A stretch of DNA of 30,346 bases from an uncultured Ellagibacter sp. GTDB lineage: Bacteria > Actinomycetota > Coriobacteriia > Coriobacteriales > Eggerthellaceae. Shown here piece after piece: positions 24,286 to 30,346 of this stretch (position 1 is its first letter; each line of letters opens with the position of its first letter). Position numbers and translations under genes: made by a program. The stretch covers positions 1 through 30,346 of the forward strand of contig CAKUIV010000007.1 in the NCBI GenBank assembly GCA_934661105.1, written 5' to 3'. The notes beneath the pieces are model-generated. The model had not been told where the DNA came from and made no database searches. It was given only the letters and a program-made list of their open reading frames with translations.

Positions 24286-25077
24286 ATGAAACACCATACC
24301 TTCACGTTCATGGGCACGGGCGCGGGATGCGGCGTGCCGTCGTTTTTCTGCGACTGCCCGGCGTGCGAAGAGGCGCGAAGGGACCCGCGCGCACGGCGCG
24401 GCGACTGCGGCACGATGATAAAGGGCGAAAAGACGCTTTTTATCGATACCCCGCCTGACCTGCGACATCAGTGCATTCGTGAGGATGTGCGACGTATCGA
24501 CGAGCTTTTGTACACCCACTGCCACTCCGATCACGTGGGCGGGCTTTTGGAACTGGAGTACCTCGTCCAGTTGAAGCAGAAGGCGCCCATCCCCACCTAC
24601 GGCAGCGCCGACACGCTCGCGGGCATCGCGCAGGAGTTCCACTACATGACCTACGCGCTCGACGCGCACGAGCTTGCGCCCTTCGACACCCACGAGTTCG
24701 ACGGCGTGCGCTACACGGCGCTGCCCTGCCGGCATGCCGCAGGCACCTACGGCTACCTCATCGAAACAGGTGACACGCGCATGTTCTACGCCTCCGACAC
24801 CGGCAAGCTCCCACCGGAAACCGCCGAGAGGATCGAAGGCGTCGACGTCCTCGCGATGGACGCGACGTTCTGGAAGCGCAATTGGTCGCCCGACGCGCAC
24901 CACAGCGTCCAGGAATGCATTGAGGAGGGGCTCGCTCTCGACGCGGGCAAGATCTACCTGACGCATCTGTGCATGCATTACGACGAACCCATCACGTTGG
25001 CCGAGCTGGAGGAGTACCTGAAGCAGTACGACGGCCGCGTCGAAGCCGCCCACGATGGGCTCTCGTTCGAGATTTAA
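24286..25077 (+). CDS. PhnP-like metallo-beta-lactamase-fold hydrolase
   Basis: A 263-residue cytoplasmic MBL-fold protein. It begins FMGTGAGCGVPSFFCDCPACEEAR, the PhnP hallmark in which the CxCxxC cysteines hold a structural zinc. The catalytic metal motif THCHSDHVGG follows at about residue 80, with later ligand candidates in CRHAAGTYGY, YASDTG and LTHLCMHYD. PhnP hydrolyses 5-phosphoribosyl 1,2-cyclic phosphate in phosphonate use, but no other phn genes are near, so another cyclic phosphodiester is equally likely. The start follows AAGGAAAAG. It is divergent from the molybdopterin operon. Confidence 0.9.
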   Translation: MKHHTFTFMGTGAGCGVPSFFCDCPACEEARRDPRARRGDCGTMIKGEKTLFIDTPPDLRHQCIREDVRRIDELLYTHCHSDHVGGLLELEYLVQLKQKAPIPTYGSADTLAGIAQEFHYMTYALDAHELAPFDTHEFDGVRYTALPCRHAAGTYGYLIETGDTRMFYASDTGKLPPETAERIEGVDVLAMDATFWKRNWSPDAHHSVQECIEEGLALDAGKIYLTHLCMHYDEPITLAELEEYLKQYDGRVEAAHDGLSFEI

Positions 25078-25107
25078 GCGAACCGGAACGACGTTGCAAA
25101 CTAGTTA

Positions 25108-25136
25108 TTGACCAGTAATGGATTATGTCATATAAT
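25108..25136 (+). promoter_or_regulatory. Near-consensus sigma-70 promoter
   Basis: TTGACC (25108-25113), a 17-nt spacer, TATAAT (25131-25136). It is 31 nt after the stop of the PhnP-like gene and directs transcription into the terminator at 25157-25196 with no gene between. The best promoter match in the window. Confidence 0.75.
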
Positions 25137-25142
25137 GCAGGT

Positions 25143-25196
25143 GGTCTGAAACACGAAACCCCCGAGATGCCGCCACATCTCGGGGGTTGTTTTTTT
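25143..25196 (+). ncRNA. Candidate tiny RNA (about 50 nt) ending in a strong terminator
   Basis: The predicted start near 25143 and the end in the T-run 25190-25196 define an RNA with a 14-nt single-stranded 5' end and a 13-bp hairpin. No plausible coding sequence fits. It could be a small RNA or merely an orphan promoter next to a terminator. It is convergent with pheT. Confidence 0.4.
25157..25196 (+). terminator. Strong rho-independent terminator
   Basis: AACCCCCGAGATG (25157-25169) pairs perfectly with CATCTCGGGGGTT (25176-25188) over a 6-nt loop, followed by G and seven T on the plus strand. It serves the PhnP-like gene and/or the tiny RNA. Confidence 0.9.
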
Positions 25197-25208
25197 GCTC
25201 GAAACCGA

Positions 25209-25260
25209 GGGTCGGGGCGAGCAGACGAAAGCTTTGCCCTTCGCCCGCCCGCCCCGACCC
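25209..25260 (-). terminator. GC-rich hairpin after pheT
   Basis: GGGTCGGGGCG (25209-25219) and CGCCCCGACCC (25250-25260) form a perfect 11-bp stem, 15 nt beyond the pheT stop on the minus strand. The tail after it is only mildly T-rich. Confidence 0.5.
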
Positions 25261-25274
25261 GAAAGGATTCGGCG

Positions 25275-27737
25275 CTAGCCGCGCACTTCGGCGCCGGTTG
25301 CGCCGCACACCTTCTTCACCATGCGCTCGTGCGCTTTCTCCACTTCCTCGCTCGTGAGCGTTCGGTCGGCGGCACGGTACGTGAGCGCGTACGCCATCGA
25401 CTTCTTGTTCGCGCCGAGGCGCTTCTCGTCACGATACACGTCGAACAGGCGCGCGTCTTCGAGGAACTTCCCGCCCGCGGACGTCATGCACTGCACGAGG
25501 CGCTCGTGGGTGACGTCCTCGTCGACAACGAAGGCCACGTCCATCGACACCGCCGGGAACGTGGGAACGTCCACGTAGTCTCGCGCGGGGCGAGCGCACT
25601 TCTCGAGCGACTCGAGGTCGAGCTCGAAGGCGACGACGGGGGCTTCGGCGTCGTAGGCGGCAACGGCGAGCGGATGAAGCTCGCCCACCCAGCCGAGGCT
25701 CGTGCCGGCCGAGAGGACCTCGGCCGCGCGGCCGGGCTGCAGCTGCGGCGCCTCATCGGCGGCGAGCGCCTTGAAACGCACCTTAGGGATGGCGAGCTCG
25801 CGCATCAGGTTCTCGATGACGCCCTTTCCGTCAAAGAAATCGTACGGTGCAGGCGCGTCGTTCCATCCGGCATCGCGCACGGCGCCGGCCAAAACGCCGG
25901 CAAGCTTCTCGCGCTCCTTGGGTTTCTTCTTGCCCTCGTGCGCGAAGAAGACGCGGCCCATCTCGTAGAGCTGGATGTTCTTCACGCCGCGGCTCTGGTT
26001 GTGCGCCACCGAGCGCAGAAGCCCGGGGATGATGCTCTGGCGCATGACCGACTGTTCGGCGTTCATGGGGTTCAGAAGCTCGACCGGCTGCCCCAAGCCC
26101 TCAACCGGCAGGCGAAGCTTCTCGAGCTCGCCCGGCTCGGCAAACGAATAGGTCATGGTTTCGTTCATGCCGCTCGCGCGCAACGTGTCGTTCACGACGT
26201 TCTTCACGTGCTGTTCGTGGCTGACCGTGCCGAAACGGCCGCGGCCGCCGGGAAGGGTGGCCTCGATCTGGTCCATGCCGTAGAGGCGCAGCACCTCTTC
26301 GTAGAGGTCGATTTCGCGCGGCAAGTCGGGACGGAACGTCGGCGAGGTCACGGCGAGCGTGTCTGCGTCGGCACCGTCTTCCACCTTGCAGCCCAAGCGC
26401 TCGAGGATTTCCACGATGAACTCGCGCGGGATGTTCGCGCCCATCATCGCGTTGAAGCGCGGGATGCGGAAGGAGAGATGCGCTTCTTCGGACACGTTCG
26501 GCCACTCGTCGACGATGCCCGCACCGCCGCCGATGGAAGCGGACACGTGCCCGCCGGCGACCTCCACGATGAGAGCCGCAGCCGCAGCCGAACGCTCCTC
26601 GATGCCGTGATCGTCGACTCCGCGCTCGTAGCGCATGGAGCTTTCGGAGATGAGTCCCAGGTTGCGACTTGTGCGCGAGGTGCGCCCCGGCTCGAACGTG
26701 GCGGTCTCGAGCAGGATGTCGGTCGTGTCGTCGGTAACCTCGGAGTCAAGGCCGCCCATCACGCCGGCGAGCGCCACCGGGCCGCGCTCGGGCGTGGCGA
26801 TGACGGTCATGTCGGAGGTGAGCGTGCGCTCGACGTTGTCGAGCGTGGTGAATGCGCGGCCGTCCTCGGCTTCGCGGATGACCACATGGGCGCGGCCGTC
26901 GGCGCCCTTCAGCTTGTTCAGGTCGAACGCGTGGAGCGGCTGGCCGAACAGGAACAGGATGTAGTTCGTCACGTCGACGATGTTGTTGATGGAGCGCTGT
27001 CCGATCGCGGCGAGGCGCTCCACCATCCAGTCAGGCGACGGCCCCACCTTCACGCCGCGGATGATGCGGGCGGAATAGCGCGGGCAGCGGACGCTGTCCT
27101 CGATGGTGACGTCGACGTCGTCTTGGCCGTCTTCGACAAGCTTAAGCTTCGCGGCCATCTCAGGCAGGGGATCGTGCCAGTCTTCGCGGTACATCGCGCC
27201 CATCTCGCGGGCGAGACCGGCGATGGAGAGGCTGTCGGGGCGGTTCGGCGTGATTTCCAGGTCGAGCACGGTATCGGTCATGCCGAGATACTCGGCGATG
27301 GGCTGGCCGACCTGTGCGTCATCGGGGAGGATCCAGATGCCGTCGTGGTCCTGCCCCATGCCCAATTCGCGCTGCGAGCAGCACATGCCGCAGCTCGTGA
27401 CGCCGCGCAGCTTCGACTTCTTGATCTTGAAGTCACCGGGCAGCACCGCGCCGATCGTGGCGACGGGAAGCTTGATGCCCGCCTTGATGTTCGGCGCGCC
27501 GCACACGATCTGCAGAGGCTCGCCCGCCCCGACGTTCACCGTGACGATGTGCATGTGATCGCTGTCGGGATGCGGCTCGCAGGTTTCGACGTAACCGACG
27601 ACCACGCCGTCGAACGCGGCGCCGAGCGTTTCCACGCCCTCGACGCCGGTGCCGGTCAGATCGAGCTTATCGCAGAGCGCCTTCGTGTCGGCGGGAACCT
27701 TCACGTAGTCGCTCAGCCATTTCAGAGATACTTTCAT
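25275..27737 (-). CDS. pheT: Phenylalanine--tRNA ligase beta subunit
   Basis: The beta chain of the alpha2-beta2 enzyme that charges tRNA-Phe. It has 820 residues, a normal length. The start is ATG at 27737 (MKVSLKWLSDYV, the usual PheT opening), with a purine-rich GAAAGAGAGAG upstream; an in-frame ATG at 27794 lies inside the hairpin element. Domains in order: the tRNA-binding OB fold (VVGYVETCEPHPDSDHMHI through SQRELGMGQDHDG), the B3/4 editing region, the B5 domain, the catalytic-like core and a C-terminal FDX-ACB anticodon-binding domain (DVPTFPAVSMDVAFVV). It is separated from pheS by 156 nt that carry hairpin element C, an unusual interruption, since these genes normally lie close together. 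Confidence 0.97.
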   Translation of the reverse strand: MKVSLKWLSDYVKVPADTKALCDKLDLTGTGVEGVETLGAAFDGVVVGYVETCEPHPDSDHMHIVTVNVGAGEPLQIVCGAPNIKAGIKLPVATIGAVLPGDFKIKKSKLRGVTSCGMCCSQRELGMGQDHDGIWILPDDAQVGQPIAEYLGMTDTVLDLEITPNRPDSLSIAGLAREMGAMYREDWHDPLPEMAAKLKLVEDGQDDVDVTIEDSVRCPRYSARIIRGVKVGPSPDWMVERLAAIGQRSINNIVDVTNYILFLFGQPLHAFDLNKLKGADGRAHVVIREAEDGRAFTTLDNVERTLTSDMTVIATPERGPVALAGVMGGLDSEVTDDTTDILLETATFEPGRTSRTSRNLGLISESSMRYERGVDDHGIEERSAAAAALIVEVAGGHVSASIGGGAGIVDEWPNVSEEAHLSFRIPRFNAMMGANIPREFIVEILERLGCKVEDGADADTLAVTSPTFRPDLPREIDLYEEVLRLYGMDQIEATLPGGRGRFGTVSHEQHVKNVVNDTLRASGMNETMTYSFAEPGELEKLRLPVEGLGQPVELLNPMNAEQSVMRQSIIPGLLRSVAHNQSRGVKNIQLYEMGRVFFAHEGKKKPKEREKLAGVLAGAVRDAGWNDAPAPYDFFDGKGVIENLMRELAIPKVRFKALAADEAPQLQPGRAAEVLSAGTSLGWVGELHPLAVAAYDAEAPVVAFELDLESLEKCARPARDYVDVPTFPAVSMDVAFVVDEDVTHERLVQCMTSAGGKFLEDARLFDVYRDEKRLGANKKSMAYALTYRAADRTLTSEEVEKAHERMVKKVCGATGAEVRG

Positions 27738-27767
27738 AACTCTCTCTTTCTTGTTAATCGCCTTGTA

Positions 27768-27885
27768 GCGTTTGGGCTCGGCGGGTGCGTCCACGCGCAG
27801 TTCCGCACGAGCCGAACAGCCCAGTGGGCTGTTCGCGTGAGCTCAGGACTGTTTGAGCATGGACGTATCCGCCGAGCCCAAACGC
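27768..27885 (+). repeat. Conserved-core hairpin element, copy C (between pheS and pheT)
   Basis: A 118-nt element. Outer arms 27768-27793 and 27860-27885 pair over 26 positions with two G-U wobbles; their sequence is unrelated to the arms of copies A and B. Motif 1 is at 27794-27810 and motif 2 at 27844-27861, identical to the other copies. The inner hairpin is CGAACAGCCCA (27813-27823) with TGGGCTGTTCG (27825-27835). It lies antisense to the operon, beginning 8 nt after the pheS stop and ending 30 nt before the pheT start, so ribosome access to pheT could be affected. Confidence 0.85.
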
Positions 27886-27893
27886 GGTCGAGC

Positions 27894-28976
27894 TTAGAAC
27901 TGGCGCAGGAAGCGCATGTCGCCTTCGAGGAGCATGCGCAGGTCGGGCACGTTGTACTTCAGGCACGCAACGCGCTCAACACCCACACCGAACGCGAAAC
28001 CGGAGTATTCCTCCGGGTCGATGCCCGACATGGTGAGCACGTTCGGGTCGACCATGCCGCAACCGAGGATTTCCAGCCAGCCCGTTCCCTTGCACATACG
28101 GCAACGCTCGCCGTCGTGAGTGTGGCCGGTGCCGCCACACACGCCGCACGACACGTCGGCTTCGGCGGAAGGCTCGGTGAACGGGAAGTAGTGCGCACGG
28201 AAGCGCGTCTTGCGGTCGGGGCCGAACATCTGCTTGCAGAAGTAGTCAAGCGTGCCCTTGAGGTCGCCGAACGTGATTCCCTTATCGACGACCAGGCCTT
28301 CGATCTGGGTAAACTGCGGAAGATGGGAGGGGTCGGCCACATCGCGACGGTACACCTTGCCCGGCGCGATGATGTAGATGGGCGGCTTCTGGTCTTCCAT
28401 CACGTGCACCTGCACGCCGGAAGTCTGGGTGCGCAAGAGCACGTCGGACTCGCCGCGCACGCGCTCGCCCTCGCCCGAGAGGTCGCGCACATAGAAGGTG
28501 TCCTGCATCGAACGGCTCGGATGGTCCTTCGGGGCGTTCAAGGCCTCGAAGTTGTAGTAGTCGGTTTCGACCTCGGGGCCGTGAACCACCGTGTAACCGA
28601 GGCCCAGGAAAATCTCGGCGACCTCGTCGGTGATGGCGTTGATGAGATGGCGCGTGCCCATTTGCTGTGCGCGCCCGGGCAGCGTCACGTCGACAGCTGC
28701 CGCATCGATGGCGGCTTCGAGCTCTTTCGCGGCAAGTTTCTTCTTGCGCGCCTCGAGCGCTTCCTCCACGACGCCGCGCACCTCGTTCACCGTCTTGCCG
28801 ACGGCGGCGCGCTCTTCCTTCGCGATTTTGCCCATGCCGCGCAGATACCCCGTCAGGGTTCCCGCCTTGCCGAGCACCGCCACGCGCACGTCTTCGAGCG
28901 CAGCCGACGTGTCGGCGCCTGCGATGCGCTCAAGCGTCTGCTCGCGCAATGCCGCGAGCTCGTCCGTGATCGCCAT
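27894..28976 (-). CDS. pheS: Phenylalanine--tRNA ligase alpha subunit
   Basis: The catalytic alpha chain, 360 residues. The start is ATG at 28976 with AAGGTGA upstream; the longer open frame beyond it runs through the T-box leader and is not coding. It has an N-terminal coiled coil (about residues 1-90), then class II motifs: FYVRDLSGEGERV...LLRTQTSGVQVH, RAHYFPFTEPSAE (motif 2 region) and GVGVERVACLKYNVPDLR (motif 3). A four-cysteine zinc-like insert (CGVCGGTGHTH...CRMCKGTGW) precedes GCGMVDPNVL; such inserts occur in some bacterial PheS proteins. Controlled by the upstream T-box and followed by element C and pheT. Confidence 0.97.
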   Translation of the reverse strand: MAITDELAALREQTLERIAGADTSAALEDVRVAVLGKAGTLTGYLRGMGKIAKEERAAVGKTVNEVRGVVEEALEARKKKLAAKELEAAIDAAAVDVTLPGRAQQMGTRHLINAITDEVAEIFLGLGYTVVHGPEVETDYYNFEALNAPKDHPSRSMQDTFYVRDLSGEGERVRGESDVLLRTQTSGVQVHVMEDQKPPIYIIAPGKVYRRDVADPSHLPQFTQIEGLVVDKGITFGDLKGTLDYFCKQMFGPDRKTRFRAHYFPFTEPSAEADVSCGVCGGTGHTHDGERCRMCKGTGWLEILGCGMVDPNVLTMSGIDPEEYSGFAFGVGVERVACLKYNVPDLRMLLEGDMRFLRQF

Positions 28977-29034
28977 ACTCACCTTAACCTTTCGTTTTGC
29001 CTGGCTGCAGGTACGTGCCGTCAGGCTATCCAAT

Positions 29035-29411
29035 AAAAAAGGGCTTGCCATCTCGCCCTGGTGAAACCGGCTTCGATCAACCGGCTTCTTCTTCCAAGGA
29101 CGAGAGGCAAGCCCTCGCGGTACCACCCTGGTTGGCAGCTTTTCCGCCCCGCGCCGCCGCCTGGGACTTATGCCCTGCGGCTTCGATGCGCGAACCGGCT
29201 CCGCCGCCCGCTCGTACGCCCTGTGACGGGAGCACCCGTCGCGCCCTACTGGTAGTCCGTCTCGCACGGCCCCGATGGGGCGGGCGTCCGTTTTCAAGCG
29301 CGCTGCTCTGAAGGGAATCGCGCGATCAATCGCTTGGGGGCCTTTCAGCCGATGGGCCCCTTCTCTGAAAGCGACATTGCGGTTCGCGCGCTGTCTTCGT
29401 CTTCGCATGTG
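29035..29411 (-). promoter_or_regulatory. T-box riboswitch leader of pheST
   Basis: On the minus strand the canonical T-box AGGGTGGTACCGCG lies at 29129-29116. Just after it, AGGGCTTGCC...CTCGTCCT (29115-29097) pairs with AGGGCGAGATGGCAAGCCCT (29059-29040), followed by TTTTTT (29040-29035), a terminator exclusive with the antiterminator. Upstream is a long structured Stem I region. A Phe-matching TTC in its 3' side (29312-29310, or 29317-29315) is the likely specifier. Uncharged tRNA-Phe would stabilise the antiterminator and raise pheST transcription. Specifier placement is by eye. Confidence 0.92.
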
Positions 29412-29417
29412 CGGGAA

Positions 29418-29448
29418 AGTATACCGCAACCGACCCTCCCGTGGGCAA
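29418..29448 (-). promoter_or_regulatory. Promoter of the T-box-pheST operon
   Basis: TATACT at 29423-29418 on the minus strand, with TTGCCC about 19 nt upstream (29448-29443). Position and start (about 29411) fit a T-box leader of about 380 nt; the spacer is longer than optimal. Confidence 0.5.
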
Positions 29449-29482
29449 ATCGAGACGCCTTCATCACGAGAAAGGCAGAGCG

Positions 29483-29635
29483 AGGGACAGAATTTCGCGA
29501 TTTGCGAGCCTTTTTCCTTCCCTTGGCCGGTTTCCTTTCGAGCAGCTTTGCATAACCCCTGGTCACGGTTTCTTCCAACGTCACAGAGGTTTCGGGGTAC
29601 GCTTTCCGGCTCGCAAATCGCGAAATTCTGTCCCT
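29483..29635. repeat. 28-bp perfect inverted repeat around a 97-nt centre
   Basis: The arm 29483-29510 is the exact reverse complement of 29608-29635. It starts AGGGACAGAATTTCGCG and ends TTTGCGAGCC. The centre (29511-29607) has no convincing coding sequence and lacks the motifs of elements A-C. It lies in the divergent gap between the pheST leader and the acetyltransferase gene (29449-29716). A MITE-like element or two inverted repeat units are both possible; no flanking direct duplication is evident. Confidence 0.8.
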
Positions 29636-29716
29636 GATTCGAAAAACTCTCGTCGCATCACGCCAAAGTCCGCACCAAACGCTACGATTCCATCAGAGAA
29701 GAAGATAGGAACCAGC

Positions 29717-30346
29717 ATGCCGAACGACAAAGAGAGCGCACCGCACATCCGCTTCGCGACCGAAGCCGACGTCGAGAGCATTCGCCAAATCTATACACCC
29801 TACATCGACACGCCTGTCACGTTCGAAGAGAAGGTCCCCTCGCACGAGGAGTTCCTCACGCGCGTTCGCGCGATTCAAGCGCGCTATCCCTATCTCGTGG
29901 CCGAGGAAGGCGAACGCATCGTAGGCTATTCCTACGCCCATGAGCTGCGCGAACGCATCGCCTTTCAATGGAACGCCGAGCTTTCGGTCTACCTTGCGCC
30001 CGAGGCGCAGAGACACGGCGCGGGAAGCTGTCTCTATGCAGCGCTCATCGAGCTTCTGCGTCTTATGGGCATAAAGGCAGTCTACGGCGTGGTGACCTCT
30101 TCCAACCCCGCAAGCGAGCGCCTGCACGAATCGCTCGGCTTCTCGCTCATGGGAGTACAGCCGCACGCCGGCTACACCTGCGGGGCATGGCACGACATGA
30201 ACTGGTTCGTGAAGGAGATCGCGCCCTTCGAAGATGAACCCGCACCGCCTACCCCCTTCCCCGAATACTCGCGCGAACATCGCGAGTTGGTGGACGAGGT
30301 CCTTGCGAAGGCGAACGCACAGCTTAAGGGTCTAGCGACCGTATAA
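29717..30346 (+). CDS. GNAT acetyltransferase, phosphinothricin acetyltransferase (PAT) family
   Basis: A 209-residue acetyltransferase ending with TAA at the last base of the window. The start is ATG at 29717 after ATAGGAA; longer in-frame extensions run through the inverted repeat and are rejected. The PAT-family layout is clear: IRFATEADVESIRQIYTPYIDTPVTFEEKVPS at the N-terminus, WNAELSVYLAPEAQRHGAGSCLYAALIELL (acetyl-CoA site, with Q/R-x-x-G-x-G) and GVVTSSNPASERLHESLGF. Relatives acetylate methionine sulfoximine, phosphinothricin or similar amino-acid analogues. About 30 extra residues at the C-terminus are hydrophilic. Substrate not assignable. Confidence 0.92.
   Translation: MPNDKESAPHIRFATEADVESIRQIYTPYIDTPVTFEEKVPSHEEFLTRVRAIQARYPYLVAEEGERIVGYSYAHELRERIAFQWNAELSVYLAPEAQRHGAGSCLYAALIELLRLMGIKAVYGVVTSSNPASERLHESLGFSLMGVQPHAGYTCGAWHDMNWFVKEIAPFEDEPAPPTPFPEYSREHRELVDEVLAKANAQLKGLATV

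Noticed and set aside
25125..29036. A 1,303-codon open frame on the plus strand opposite pheT and pheS
   Set aside because: It is the complement of two certain genes in high-GC DNA, has no ribosome site and gives Arg/His/Ala-rich nonsense; it also runs through the terminator and element C.
29345..29584. A 79-codon frame on the minus strand crossing the 28-bp inverted repeat
   Set aside because: It runs into the pheST promoter and T-box leader, has no ribosome site and no recognisable protein features.
1..30346. CRISPR array or IS transposase
   Set aside because: No series of spaced direct repeats and no transposase or integrase reading frame was seen; the repeats present are inverted hairpin elements.

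Overview
The window looks like a chromosomal segment of a high-GC, anaerobic, probably gut-associated actinobacterium of the Coriobacteriia (Eggerthellaceae: Eggerthella, Gordonibacter, Adlercreutzia, Slackia and relatives). This rests on the high GC content, two cytoplasmic DMSO-reductase-family molybdopterin enzymes with Fe-S and NrfD partners, a ferredoxin-DUF169 protein, and a Firmicutes-style transcriptional T-box in front of pheST. The genus is not established from sequence alone.

Layout. 1-2294 (minus): the end of acpS (cut by the window edge) behind glmS. 2386-7739 (minus): a complete five-gene peptide/nickel-type ABC importer (lipoprotein, two permeases, two ATPases, one with a His-rich head). 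A perfect GTGTTAC-N13-GTAACAC palindrome of NikR type lies upstream, which points to nickel. 8086-9301 (plus): a PadR regulator and a flavin reductase, each followed by a hairpin terminator. 9302-11437: an AT-richer patch with an eroded tRNA-Met-like 3' end and a lone DUF262-HNH (GmrSD-like) gene, probably an acquired defence gene.

11491-19199 (minus): a redox/cofactor cluster transcribed in the order HdrB-like CCG protein, molybdopterin oxidoreductase, DUF2064 nucleotidyl/glycosyltransferase-like protein, radical SAM protein, ferredoxin-DUF169 protein, GNAT. I know of no described pathway for this combination. 19385-23847 (minus): a second molybdopterin enzyme with its four-cluster Fe-S subunit and NrfD membrane anchor; the catalytic subunit has an unusual C-terminal extension with a duplicated aromatic/acidic repeat. 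24286-25077 (plus): a PhnP-like metallohydrolase. 25108-25196: a consensus promoter running straight into a strong terminator, a candidate tiny RNA. 25275-29411 (minus): T-box, pheS, pheT. 29717-30346 (plus): a PAT-family acetyltransferase.

The most unusual structure is not coding. Three intergenic elements (13051-13166, 13226-13343, 27768-27885) share two 17-18 nt motifs. Each is enclosed by a 26-bp stem whose sequence differs completely between copies but is self-complementary within each copy, and each contains a further variable inner hairpin. All six imperfect pairs in the outer stems are G-U wobbles when read on the strand defined by the conserved motifs, which hints at a structured RNA or single-stranded DNA. 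One copy splits pheS from pheT. Two unrelated long hairpins (14818-14916 with a UUCG cap; 29483-29635 with 28-bp perfect arms) add to an intergenic landscape rich in palindromes.
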